DNA of 64,000 bases from CAYPXJ01 sp964414595 (GTDB taxonomy: Bacteria > Pseudomonadota > Alphaproteobacteria > Rickettsiales > CAIJLX01): positions 8,405 to 72,404 of the forward strand of contig CAYPXJ010000004.1 in assembly GCA_964414595.1 (NCBI GenBank), read 5' to 3'. Shown piece by piece: positions 48,610-57,328 of the stretch; within the stretch, counting starts at the first letter, position 1; the number at the start of each line of letters is the position of its first letter. The notes beneath the pieces are model-generated. The model made no database searches. It was given only the letters and a program-made list of their open reading frames with translations, and was not told where the DNA came from. The position numbers were made by a program, and so were the translations under genes.

Positions 48610-50853
48610 ATGGTTACTTTCAGCGATTTAAACGGTAATTATTTCTGGACAAAAGCAGGCTACAACCCTGCTACGGCAATTATTGACAAAAATACGCTCC
48701 CGAGCGAAATGATACAAGTCGGCACGCTGCAATATCGCGGTTTTACGATGCCTGGCACTAATACACTCGTTTACGGCGACAACTTTAAATCCAACGGTGG
48801 CGCCTATGATGGCCTGATTACCTACCGCTTTTTTGGCACTACCTCTAACGTAGCGGGCAGTAAATTCACCAATGAAACCAAAGCCAGCGTGCGTGAAGCG
48901 ATGAACGATGTGGAATCTTTTGCGAATATAAAATTCCAAGAAGTGGCTGCCAATGTCACGAAATCGGATTATTACATTAAAGAAACCACGAGCGGCCTTG
49001 GCGCCGGTTATGTTGGTAGCGGTAACGCGCTCAACCCGACTGCTAACTATCAAAAATTTAGTGCCGAATATTCTGTGTTACTGCAAGAATTCGGGCATGG
49101 TCTCGGTCTCGATGGCGATAACATGGGCTTCAACGATCCGGGCAAAAACGTCGAACTCACCGTCATGGATAACTCGCGCTTTTTCGGTATGGATGGTTTT
49201 GGTCTTTACGACGTTGCAACATTGCAAGCAGCCTATGGCGTGAATCGCAATTATATGGCTGGCAACACCACCTATACGATCAGCGAAACGGAAATCACCA
49301 TCACCGATAATGGTGTGCAGAAGGAAAAAGAAATCATCCCGAATATGGTGGATTTCATTTACAACTCTTCTAACTCCAAAGCACCTACGGGCGAAACCGC
49401 GATAGGCGATATGAACGCTATCAGCAGCTCCCGCTACAAAAAAGTAATTTGGGATGGCGGTGGTAACGATACGCTCGAATTTCAAAGTAAAGCCGGCAAA
49501 AGCACGGTTATTGATATTCGTGAAGGCGCAGAGAATGCCAGCAAGATGAGCCAAAGTTTTACCGACTACGCTATCAAAGCGTGGAAGATCATCGATGGTA
49601 AAAACGTTTATGAAGATGCAAAATTCGCTGATGCACCGATGAAAATCTGGGCCGCGTTTGGTGCCAATATTGAAAACGCAACCGGCGGCGCTGGCAATGA
49701 TGCGATGTATGGCAATACCATGAACAACGTGCTCACCGGTAAAGACGGCACCGATACGCTTGTTGGCAATAAGGGTAACGATACACTCATCGGCGGCGCA
49801 CACAAAGATACGTATATTTTTGCAGCAGGCGATGGTCAGGATGTGGTGCGTGATAGCGGCGATAACGTGCTCAACATCAGCGGCAAGGTGTTAAGCGGCG
49901 CGGCATCGCTTGTGAGCGGCAGCACCTATAAACTAAGTGTCGGCGGCACCGATTATTCGCTTACCAAAGTCGCGACCGGCTTAAAAGTAACGACGGGTAG
50001 CGACAGCGTGCTTCTGGAAAATTTCCAGTCGGGTGATTTCGGCATTACGCTTCCTTCCACGAATCCGACAACGCCGACAACGCCGCCTGCTCCGGTTGTT
50101 CCGACACCGAAAGGCAACGAGCTGCTCTTTAGTGATGCGAACTCGAAATACGCAGTCGGCGCGGTGCAATCCGGTGTGAATCCACAGAATATTGATGTTT
50201 CCAAAATTCTGGCTGCGACAAATAAAATCAGCGGTACGCTCGATGGCACAGCGCAAAATTTCCTCTTTAATTTGGATAGCGCAACCAACTCTATCACGAC
50301 GGATATTCGCCTTGGCGCCGGTAATGATTATGCTGGCTTTACTTTTACCAAGAGCGTCAGTCACGATGTGCGTGTTTTCGGCGAGGAGGGTAATGATACA
50401 TTATTGTATTTATCCACGAGTGGAAAAGGTAGCGCTGTCTTAAATGGCGGCTACGGCAATGACATACTTCTGGGCGCCGGTGCAGCAAGCTACCTCTATG
50501 GCAGCCCGGGTGATGATACGCTTTATAGCGGCAGCACCTATTCGCAACTCACCGGAGGCGAAGGTAAAGATAGCATTTACCTGCTTAATGCCAACAGCCA
50601 GGATAATATTTATTTTGGCGTCGGTGCGAGCACGAAAGCATCTTCCGATATAGTATACAGTTTCAACAGCTCGCAGGATCTTCTGCAACTGACCGAGCTC
50701 GGCGTGCAGCATTTCGTGGCCGAAGAGCAGGGTAAAAACACTATTATCCATAACGCGGATAACAGTTTCTATCTGACGCTCGTGGGCGGCGATATGAACA
50801 ATCTGCAGCATGCTGTGGTGATGGCAAGCGGCAGCAGCCTCGATATTATTTAA
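48610..50853 (+). CDS. Serralysin-like (M10) RTX protein with a degenerate zinc site, 747 aa
   Basis: Residues about 60-220 match the serralysin catalytic fold. YRFFGTTS.. begins the domain, LLQEFGHGLGLDGD stands at the zinc-helix position (residues 157-170), VMDNSRF at the Met-turn (about 185), and LYDVATLQAAYG is the conserved helix after it. The usual HExxHxxGxxH is changed: the first His is Gln159 and the third is Gly or Asp, leaving Glu160 and His163. Activity is therefore doubtful. RTX nonapeptides follow (GGAGNDAMYG, LVGNKGNDTLIGG), as does a beta domain (about 410-490) related to that of the RTX proteins at 5.5-8.7 kb, and a second nonapeptide block. Type I secretion expected. GGGGAGGGG precedes the ATG. 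Confidence 0.82.
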   Translation: MVTFSDLNGNYFWTKAGYNPATAIIDKNTLPSEMIQVGTLQYRGFTMPGTNTLVYGDNFKSNGGAYDGLITYRFFGTTSNVAGSKFTNETKASVREAMNDVESFANIKFQEVAANVTKSDYYIKETTSGLGAGYVGSGNALNPTANYQKFSAEYSVLLQEFGHGLGLDGDNMGFNDPGKNVELTVMDNSRFFGMDGFGLYDVATLQAAYGVNRNYMAGNTTYTISETEITITDNGVQKEKEIIPNMVDFIYNSSNSKAPTGETAIGDMNAISSSRYKKVIWDGGGNDTLEFQSKAGKSTVIDIREGAENASKMSQSFTDYAIKAWKIIDGKNVYEDAKFADAPMKIWAAFGANIENATGGAGNDAMYGNTMNNVLTGKDGTDTLVGNKGNDTLIGGAHKDTYIFAAGDGQDVVRDSGDNVLNISGKVLSGAASLVSGSTYKLSVGGTDYSLTKVATGLKVTTGSDSVLLENFQSGDFGITLPSTNPTTPTTPPAPVVPTPKGNELLFSDANSKYAVGAVQSGVNPQNIDVSKILAATNKISGTLDGTAQNFLFNLDSATNSITTDIRLGAGNDYAGFTFTKSVSHDVRVFGEEGNDTLLYLSTSGKGSAVLNGGYGNDILLGAGAASYLYGSPGDDTLYSGSTYSQLTGGEGKDSIYLLNANSQDNIYFGVGASTKASSDIVYSFNSSQDLLQLTELGVQHFVAEEQGKNTIIHNADNSFYLTLVGGDMNNLQHAVVMASGSSLDII

Positions 50854-50870
50854 GTTTTATCCCCCAAAAA

Positions 50871-50900
50871 AGCGATGCAATCACGGTAGATTGCATCGCT
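50871..50900. terminator. Strong hairpin after the serralysin-like gene
   Basis: A 12-bp perfect stem AGCGATGCAATC/GATTGCATCGCT with a 6-nt loop. It has no T run on the forward strand but T6 on the reverse strand, so it may be a factor-assisted terminator for the forward gene. Confidence 0.5.
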
Positions 50901-50958
50901 TCGCGCTCTCTGCTATAGTGAAATCTCTACTTAATTTCAAATAGTTGGGAGCATTCTG

Positions 50959-53175
50959 TTGGGGGAAATTCAAAAAGTCGCGGTTGTCGGTTCGGGCGTC
51001 ATGGGCGCCGGAATCGCCGCGCATATCGCTAATTCTGGCACGGAAGTGCTGCTGTTAGATATCGTTCCTGAGGGCTCAAAAAGCCGCAATGCACTGGCGG
51101 AAAAAGCGCTGGAGCGGCTGCGTAAGGAAAACCCCGCACCCATCACGCATTCGCGCGTGCTCAAAAAAATTACGCCCGGTAATCTGGAAGACGACTTACC
51201 CAAAATCAAAGAATGCGATTGGATCATTGAAGTCATCGTTGAAAAGCTGGAAGTGAAGCAGGAGCTTTACCGCAAAGTAAACGGCTACCGCAAAAAAGGT
51301 TCCATCGTTTCTTCCAACACATCGACTATTCCGCTGCATCAACTCACGCAGGGCATGCCTGCGAGTTTCCAGCAGGAATTTGTTATCACGCACTTCTTTA
51401 ACCCGCCGCGTTACATGCGGTTGCTTGAGCTTGTCACCGGCCCGCAAACCAATAAAAAAATCGCCGAAACCATTCGCAATTTCTGCGATGTCAAACTCGG
51501 CAAAGGCGTGGTGGAATGTAAAGATACGCCTGGCTTCATCGCCAATCGTATCGGCGTTTTCTGGTTGATGACGGCGCTGCGCAAAGCCATCGAACTCGGC
51601 GTTACCGTTGAGCAAGCCGATGCCGTGATGGGCAAGCCGGTCGGCATTCCAAAAACCGCCGTGTTTGGTTTATTCGATCTCATCGGCATCGATCTCATGC
51701 CGCTGATTGCGAGTGAAATGCTTAAGACCTTACCTCAGCAAGATGCCTTCCGCTCCATGTACCAAGTGCCGGACGTCGTGCAAAAAATGCTGAAAGAAGG
51801 TTACACAGGCCGTAAAGGCAAGGGTGGTTTTTACCGCCTGAACACCGAAGGCGGTAAAAAAGCGAAAGAGGTGATTAACCTCAAAACCGGTGAGTACGCA
51901 CCACAATCCAAAGATACGAAACTCGATAGCGCGGAAGCGGCGCGCGATGGTTTGCGCAAGCTCGTCACGCACCCGGATATCGGCGGCAAATATGCCTGGG
52001 AAGTGCTGCGCGAAACCCTGCTTTATACAGCTTCCTTAGTTCCAGAAATTTCAGAAGATATTTATAGCGTCGATCAGGCGATGAAGCTTGGTTACAACTG
52101 GAAATACGGGCCGTTTGAACTCATCGATCGTCTCGGTACGGAAAGCGAGAGCGGCACGGCGTGGTTTGCGAAAAAACTCGCTGAAGAAGGAAAGCCTATC
52201 CCCGCAATTTTGAAAGCGGCGAACGGTCAGCCCTTCTATCAGCGCGGTGATCGCGGCAAACAATTTTTCACGCTCGGCGGCAATTATCACGCCTTTCCGC
52301 ATCGCCCAGATGTTTGGATGCTCGGCGATATTACCGAGGGCAAAAAACCTATCGCGAAAAATCCTTCCGCGCGCATTTGGGATGTCGGCGACGGCGTCAT
52401 TTGTTTCGAGCACACCTCGAAAATGAACAGCTTCGATCCGATGACATTCGAGATGCTGCATACGGCGATCGATACGATCAAAAAAGGCCATCGCGCGCTC
52501 ATTATCGGCAATGATTCGGAAAATTTCAGCGTCGGCGCGAATCTCGGTTTCGTGCTGTATGCCGCAAATCTCGCCGCGTGGAAAATGATCGAAGATATTA
52601 TCAAGCAAGGCCAGGATACGTTTATGGCGCTGAAATACGCGCCCTTCCCGGTGGTCGGCGCGCCTTCTGGTATGGCGCTCGGCGGCGGTTGCGAGATTCT
52701 CCTGCACTGCGACGCGGTGAATGCGCATATCGAACTTTACACAGGCCTCGTGGAAGTCGGCGTCGGCTTCGTGCCAGGCTGGGGCGGCTGTAAAGAAATG
52801 GTGCTGCGTCAACTCGCCGCACGCCGAAAAGATCAACGCGCTGCTGCGAAACTCGGTGGCATGTTTGCCTTTATCCCGCCGGTAAAAGTGCTCAATACCA
52901 TGCCGGCGCTCGCCAAAGCCTTTGAAACAATCAGCACGGCGAAAGTTTCCAAATCGGCGGAAGAAGCGCGCGATATGCTCATCCTCAACGAGAAGTCCCG
53001 TATCACGATGAATCGCGAACGCGTATTGCCGGATGCGAAAAAACTCGCGCTGGATCTCGCACGCGATTATCAGGTGCCGCAGCAAATCGCCGTGAATTTA
53101 CCAGGCAAAACTGCGCGTGCCGCTTTCAATATGGCGGTGGAGAATTTCGTGAAATCCGGCAAGGCGACGGAATAA
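50959..53175 (+). CDS. 3-hydroxyacyl-CoA dehydrogenase/enoyl-CoA hydratase (FadJ/FadB-like), ended early by an in-frame stop
   Basis: A bifunctional beta-oxidation enzyme. The N-terminal NAD-binding domain has VAVVGSGVMGAGIAAHIA, FVITHFFNPPRYMRLLELV and DTPGFIANRIGVF. The C-terminal half is a crotonase fold, with FSVGANLGFVL and GMALGGGCEILLHCDAV forming the oxyanion hole. This HAD-then-ECH order is typical of Alphaproteobacteria. The TTG start at 50959 follows GGGAG. The stop TAA at 53173-53175 comes about 61 codons before the normal end; the same frame continues with an intact family C-terminus (see next entry). Either a recent nonsense mutation, an assembly error or readthrough. The thiolase gene usually found next to it is missing here. 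Confidence 0.88.
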   Translation: MGEIQKVAVVGSGVMGAGIAAHIANSGTEVLLLDIVPEGSKSRNALAEKALERLRKENPAPITHSRVLKKITPGNLEDDLPKIKECDWIIEVIVEKLEVKQELYRKVNGYRKKGSIVSSNTSTIPLHQLTQGMPASFQQEFVITHFFNPPRYMRLLELVTGPQTNKKIAETIRNFCDVKLGKGVVECKDTPGFIANRIGVFWLMTALRKAIELGVTVEQADAVMGKPVGIPKTAVFGLFDLIGIDLMPLIASEMLKTLPQQDAFRSMYQVPDVVQKMLKEGYTGRKGKGGFYRLNTEGGKKAKEVINLKTGEYAPQSKDTKLDSAEAARDGLRKLVTHPDIGGKYAWEVLRETLLYTASLVPEISEDIYSVDQAMKLGYNWKYGPFELIDRLGTESESGTAWFAKKLAEEGKPIPAILKAANGQPFYQRGDRGKQFFTLGGNYHAFPHRPDVWMLGDITEGKKPIAKNPSARIWDVGDGVICFEHTSKMNSFDPMTFEMLHTAIDTIKKGHRALIIGNDSENFSVGANLGFVLYAANLAAWKMIEDIIKQGQDTFMALKYAPFPVVGAPSGMALGGGCEILLHCDAVNAHIELYTGLVEVGVGFVPGWGGCKEMVLRQLAARRKDQRAAAKLGGMFAFIPPVKVLNTMPALAKAFETISTAKVSKSAEEARDMLILNEKSRITMNRERVLPDAKKLALDLARDYQVPQQIAVNLPGKTARAAFNMAVENFVKSGKATE

Positions 53176-53361
53176 GATGTCGTGGTTTCGGAAAAGCTCG
53201 GTTACGTGCTTTCGGGCGGCGAAACCGGCATTCTGAAGGAAGTCACCGAACAGCAACTTCTCGATCTCGAACGTGAAAAATTCATGGAACTGATGCGCGA
53301 TATGCGCACGGTTGATCGTGTGGAGCATATGCTGGAAACCGGTAAACCGCTGCGGAATTAA
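53176..53361 (+). pseudogene. In-frame C-terminal remnant of the FadJ-like gene after the premature TAA
   Basis: Reading on after TAA 53173-53175 in the same frame gives DVVVSEKLGYVLSGGETG and ends RVEHMLETGKPLRN, followed by TAA at 53359-53361. The ending EHMLETGKPLRN is the usual C-terminus of alphaproteobacterial 3-hydroxyacyl-CoA dehydrogenases. No frameshift separates it from the upstream part; the whole would be 800 residues. The single base change from a Tyr codon (TAT/TAC) would explain the stop. Confidence 0.85.
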
Positions 53362-53365
53362 CTCC

Positions 53366-53812
53366 GTGCCGGAGGATCCTTTAATTCAAGAGAAAACGCA
53401 CGCCGCGCTTTCGCTCATATTTGATAATAAGGGTATTATCGATCAACTTCATCCCGACACAGATACGAAGTCTATTGCCGAAGATATTTTCAATCGCATG
53501 CAGGATGACAGTCCTACAGCTGGAATGCTTACATTCAAATCACCACTTTATCAAATCTGTTATCACGCGTACCAATATGCAATCATTAAAACAGGTCTTT
53601 TAGAAGATATTGCCGAGGAAGAGCGGGCTTTATTAAAACGGAATTTGGTGATGATAACGAGGCAAATTCATAAGCTCGGAAAACAATGTGGCGACGAATC
53701 CCTGCAAATAACGGCAAAGTTCATACAAGCTATCGACCTTATCACGGAAAGCAATAAGCCACTCACCGCTGCGGAAGCGCTAAAGCAAGTCGCCATGCGC
53801 GGTATTCGCTAA
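53366..53812 (+). CDS. Protein of unknown function, about 148 aa
   Basis: No family is recognised; helical and acidic (EDIAEEERALLKRNL), no membrane helix. The start is uncertain: GTG at 53366 is 4 bp after the FadJ-like end codon and could be translated by coupling, but it lacks a Shine-Dalgarno site. No ATG occurs in the first 40 codons. The stop (53810-53812) touches the stop of the reverse gene at 53813. It has neither of the two regulatory boxes found near the other unknown genes. Confidence 0.5.
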   Translation: MPEDPLIQEKTHAALSLIFDNKGIIDQLHPDTDTKSIAEDIFNRMQDDSPTAGMLTFKSPLYQICYHAYQYAIIKTGLLEDIAEEERALLKRNLVMITRQIHKLGKQCGDESLQITAKFIQAIDLITESNKPLTAAEALKQVAMRGIR

Positions 53813-54079
53813 TTAGTGGACGGTAAAATTATATTTTTCTTTAAGTAGCGCGATTGTTTCCGCATCCGGCGCATCGCCCCAGCAAGAAGCAATCACCACG
53901 CCATAATCTGCGATATCAAACGAGCCAGACACTGCAGCGTTTTGCAATGCACGTTCTTTCATCGGCTGCACCATTACAAAATAACACGCGGCATCGCCCG
54001 TCTCTTCTTCTTTCGCATCAATGCGAAGAATGTGTGCGGCTCTGTTGCTTACAATTTTATCGGCAAATGACTTTTGCAT
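53813..54079 (-). CDS. Small protein of unknown function, 88 aa
   Basis: No family is recognised. A compact mixed alpha/beta sequence (YFVMVQPMKERALQ, DYGVVIASCWGDAPD) with one Cys pair region. It is 11 bp downstream of the 173-aa gene on the same strand and probably in its operon, under the CtrA-type promoter at 54635-54667. The stop abuts the stop of the forward gene. Confidence 0.6.
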   Translation of the reverse strand: MQKSFADKIVSNRAAHILRIDAKEEETGDAACYFVMVQPMKERALQNAAVSGSFDIADYGVVIASCWGDAPDAETIALLKEKYNFTVH

Positions 54080-54090
54080 AACTTATTATC

Positions 54091-54612
54091 CTAAATTGAT
54101 AATGTGCCACCCGGTGTGCGCGAAGGCGTTATCGCCTGGCTGATTTTTGCACCCGAAACGCGCGTGCTTGGCGTTGCTGTTTTGGCAACGGATGGAGATT
54201 TGTAGGATGCCTCTGGCACACCAAGATCGCCGAACTTGGAATGGGTCGGCTCATTGAGCACACCTGCCTCTACGAGTTTTTTCATTACATCACTGACGTG
54301 ACTAGCATAGCCACTGAAAGTGATTTCATCTTTACCCACGCGTACCGGTTTGTAGCCAGCGCCATCACGCTCGAAGGACATGCCAAATGTTTCAATATCC
54401 ATTTTCTCAATCTTTTTGAACAGGTCGGCAGTTTTTTCAGTTGCACGCGCAGGATTGAATTTAAATGATAGGAAACTGTTTCCAGCACCAAAACCCGCAC
54501 GGTGGCCCTGAATACTGATGGTGCCTCTATCAATTTCTTCTTTGAGTGCCGTGAGGATTTCTTCTAATTGCTGATTACGTTCTGCTTGGCGTTCTATGTC
54601 GTTTTTCTGCAT
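54091..54612 (-). CDS. Protein of unknown function, 173 aa
   Basis: No family is recognised. An N-terminal coiled-coil-like helix (RQAERNQQLEEILTALKEEI) is followed by a small alpha/beta domain (SFLSFKFNPARATEKTADLF, FSGYASHVSDVMKKLV), then a Ser/Thr/Pro-rich disordered tail. ATG at 54612 follows AAGGTGG at 8-nt spacing. It heads a two-gene unit under a CtrA-type promoter. Confidence 0.68.
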   Translation of the reverse strand: MQKNDIERQAERNQQLEEILTALKEEIDRGTISIQGHRAGFGAGNSFLSFKFNPARATEKTADLFKKIEKMDIETFGMSFERDGAGYKPVRVGKDEITFSGYASHVSDVMKKLVEAGVLNEPTHSKFGDLGVPEASYKSPSVAKTATPSTRVSGAKISQAITPSRTPGGTLSI

Positions 54613-54634
54613 TTTATATCCACCTTTTTTACCT

Positions 54635-54667
54635 ATTATAAATCCGGGTAAGTTAAGAAAGGGTTAA
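54635..54667 (-). promoter_or_regulatory. CtrA-type promoter of the 173-aa gene
   Basis: On the reverse strand TTAA (54664-54667), 7 nt, TTAA (54653-54656), then 11 bp after the hexamer comes TATAAT (54635-54640). Confidence 0.7.
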
Positions 54668-54778
54668 TATAAATCAAAATCCCCTCATATATTTTGTTTT
54701 ACATATCAAATAGTTAGAGAAGGGTTGCTTGCGGCATCAAGCCCAGTTGTGATATTCTGGCTTCCTATTGGAGGAGCT

Positions 54779-56572
54779 ATGCCCACATACACCGCACCGA
54801 TTCAGGATTTCCAGTTCATCTTAAACGATTTGCTCAACGTCGCTCAGTATAAGGATCTGGGCCTGAAAGGTTTCGATCAGGTCACGCCCGAGCTCGCCGA
54901 TGCGGTGTTCGCCGAGGCGCAGCGTTTTTGCGAAGAGGTGCTGCTGCCCATCAACCAGTCCGGCGATAGTGTTGGCTGCAAATTCGATAACGGCAATGTC
55001 ACGTTGCCGCCGGGATTTGCTGATGCGTATAAAACGTACGTCGAAAGCGGCTGGCCGAGTTTCACCGCGACGCCGGAATTCGGCGGCCAGGGTTTGCCGG
55101 AAGTGATGAACATGCCGATCACCGAAATGATTTGCGGCGCGAATCTCGGTTTCGGTTTGCTGCCGGCGCTCAGCCACGGTGCGTATAACGCGCTACATTT
55201 ATTCGGCACCGATGCGCTGAAAGCGAAATTTTTGCCCAAAATGATTTCGGGCCATTGGTCGGGCATTATGTGCCTCACCGAGCCGCAAGCGGGCACGGAT
55301 CTTGGCCTCATTCGCACGCGCGCGGAACCGAGCGGCGACGGCAAATATAAAATCTCCGGTACGAAAATTTTTATCTCCTGCGGCGAACATGACGCCACCG
55401 AAAATATCATCGGCCTGGTGCTCGCCAGACTTCCTGACGCACCTGCGGGTGTGAAAGGCATCTCGCTTTTCCTCGTGCCGAAATTCTTGGTGAATGAGGA
55501 TGGCTCGATCGGCGCGCGCAATCAGGTCGTATGCGGCTCCATCGAACATAAAATGGGTCTGCACGGCTCGCCCACCTGCGTGATGAATTACGACGGTGCG
55601 GAAGGCTATCTCGTCGGCGAGCCGCATAAAGGGCTTAAAGCCATGTTCGTGATGATGAACGAAGCGCGTTTATACGTGGGCATTCAGGGTTTGGGTTTGG
55701 CGGCGGTGGCGTATCAAAATGCGCTTGCTTACGCCAAGGAACGCCCGCAGGGCCGTGCGCTCAACGGCGCGAAATTCCCGGAGAAACCGGCCGATCCCAT
55801 CACCGTGCATCCCGATGTGCGCCGCATGCTGCTCACCATGCGCAGTTTCGTTGAAGGCGCACGTGCGCTCGCCATTTACGCCGCGTTGCAAGTCGATATT
55901 TCGAAGAAACATCCGGACGAGAAAAAACGTCTGGAAGCAGAAGAATTCATCCAAATCGCGACGCCGATTATCAAGGGCTATTTCACCGATATGGGCAGCG
56001 AGGTGTGCAATATCGGCATGCAGGTGCTCGGCGGTTACGGCTACATCAAAGAATATGGTATGGAGCAATATGTGCGCGACGCGCGTATCGCGCAAATTTA
56101 CGAAGGCGCGAACGGCATTCAGGCACTCGATCTCGTCGGCCGCAAATTGCCTGCACATACCGGCCGCTATCTTCGCCGCTTTATGCATCCGGCGATGGAA
56201 TTCACCGAGAAACATCGCAATAATCCCGACATGGCCGAGTTCACCAAGGCGCTCTACAAAGGCCTCGATTGCATTCAAAAAGGCAGTTTGTGGATCGCGC
56301 AAAAAGGCCTTTCCAACAAAGACGAAGCGGCCGGCGCATCCTATGATTACATGACGATGTTCGGCATTGTGATGGTGGGGTATATGTGGGCACAGATGGC
56401 GGAGGTCGCGCTTCGCAAACTCAAAGAACCGGGCGCAGATAAAGAGTTTTTAAATACAAAACTCGCCACCGCGCGTTTCTATATGCAGAAAGTCATGCCG
56501 AAATGTTACGGCTTGCTCGCAACACTCACCACCGGCGTCAAATATCTCGATATGCCGGACGTTGCGGCTTAA
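54779..56572 (+). CDS. Acyl-CoA dehydrogenase, DmdC-like long form, 597 aa
   Basis: An FAD-dependent acyl-CoA dehydrogenase catalysing the first step of beta-oxidation. The N-terminus MPTYTAPIQDFQFIL is typical of the 590-600-aa alphaproteobacterial group that includes 3-methylmercaptopropionyl-CoA dehydrogenase DmdC. Key motifs: MCLTEPQAGTDLGLIRT (FAD/substrate), ISGTKIFISCGEHD, and YEGANGIQALDLVGRKL with the catalytic Glu and FAD loop. A C-terminal extra domain follows (about 470-597). The start at 54779 is fixed by GGAGGAGC. Substrate preference is not predictable. Its 3' end overlaps the reverse gene by 35 bp. Confidence 0.93.
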   Translation: MPTYTAPIQDFQFILNDLLNVAQYKDLGLKGFDQVTPELADAVFAEAQRFCEEVLLPINQSGDSVGCKFDNGNVTLPPGFADAYKTYVESGWPSFTATPEFGGQGLPEVMNMPITEMICGANLGFGLLPALSHGAYNALHLFGTDALKAKFLPKMISGHWSGIMCLTEPQAGTDLGLIRTRAEPSGDGKYKISGTKIFISCGEHDATENIIGLVLARLPDAPAGVKGISLFLVPKFLVNEDGSIGARNQVVCGSIEHKMGLHGSPTCVMNYDGAEGYLVGEPHKGLKAMFVMMNEARLYVGIQGLGLAAVAYQNALAYAKERPQGRALNGAKFPEKPADPITVHPDVRRMLLTMRSFVEGARALAIYAALQVDISKKHPDEKKRLEAEEFIQIATPIIKGYFTDMGSEVCNIGMQVLGGYGYIKEYGMEQYVRDARIAQIYEGANGIQALDLVGRKLPAHTGRYLRRFMHPAMEFTEKHRNNPDMAEFTKALYKGLDCIQKGSLWIAQKGLSNKDEAAGASYDYMTMFGIVMVGYMWAQMAEVALRKLKEPGADKEFLNTKLATARFYMQKVMPKCYGLLATLTTGVKYLDMPDVAA

Positions 56573-57326
56573 CCCCGGGCAACGTTTTCTGTTTATCGAG
56601 ATTACGTAGTCGTGTCTCTTCTAAGGCCGTTATAAAAGGAAGCGTGCGTTGACGCAAACGCGCCATAACCTTTTCATTTTTCACGTCCAAAATCGCGTCG
56701 AATGAACTTCCGTTCACCAGAAAAAACCCTGCTTTTATATTCTGGCCTTTGAATGAAATAGTCTCTCCTATATCCACAATATCCCATATAAAATCGGGTG
56801 AATTTTTATCGAGCGCGGCATCTAACTTACGTTGAATCTGTGTTGTCATAGCGCCTGATTGCGCAAGTTTATGTGCACGTTTACTGACATATGCTTTGGC
56901 TTCTTCCATTCCATCCTCTACGACATAACCTAGACGCGGCCAAGCATAACTACCAATTTTTGTCGTCACGACCTGGTTCTTTTCCAAACCTGCCGCTACC
57001 ATAAACTCTGCAAGATTCGCCGTTAGTCTGGCGCCAAAACCTTGGCCCATTTTTCCCTTGTAACGTTCAATCTCCGTATCAATATTTCTACTCTCGAGGA
57101 GAATCGTTCGATTACTATAGCCAACTTTGTGAATAGTAGTTTCCATTTCAAATGCAGGCTCTTCTGAATTGCTGTCATAGCCATGCGTAAAAGTAATGTG
57201 CATTTGCGCATCGATATTATTGGTAAGCAGGGCGCAGGCTTTTTGGCGTGAGATCAAAAATTCTTTCTCAAATGTCTTGGTGCCATCGCCACCCTTCTTA
57301 TTAAAGATTTCGAGAATATGGTCCAT
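56538..57326 (-). CDS. GNAT-like protein of unknown function, 262 aa (paralogue of its upstream neighbour)
   Basis: Contains a GNAT-like acetyl-CoA-binding pattern: MGQGFGARLTANLAEFM (Q-x-G-x-G/A region), then IGSYAWPRLGYVVED, the G-Y-AWPRLG motif seen in GNAT-fold proteins of toxin and phage-head groups. No substrate is predictable. It aligns along its length with the gene 57329-58117: shared blocks are TK-F (near residue 17), the motif above, PDFIWDI, and GFFLVNGSSF. It overlaps the acyl-CoA dehydrogenase 3' end by 35 bp (convergent) and lies 2 bp after the upstream gene's stop, so translation is coupled. Last gene of a three-gene operon under a CtrA-type promoter. Confidence 0.6.
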   Translation of the reverse strand: MDHILEIFNKKGGDGTKTFEKEFLISRQKACALLTNNIDAQMHITFTHGYDSNSEEPAFEMETTIHKVGYSNRTILLESRNIDTEIERYKGKMGQGFGARLTANLAEFMVAAGLEKNQVVTTKIGSYAWPRLGYVVEDGMEEAKAYVSKRAHKLAQSGAMTTQIQRKLDAALDKNSPDFIWDIVDIGETISFKGQNIKAGFFLVNGSSFDAILDVKNEKVMARLRQRTLPFITALEETRLRNLDKQKTLPGVKPQRPAYRDI

Positions 57327-57328
57327 TA

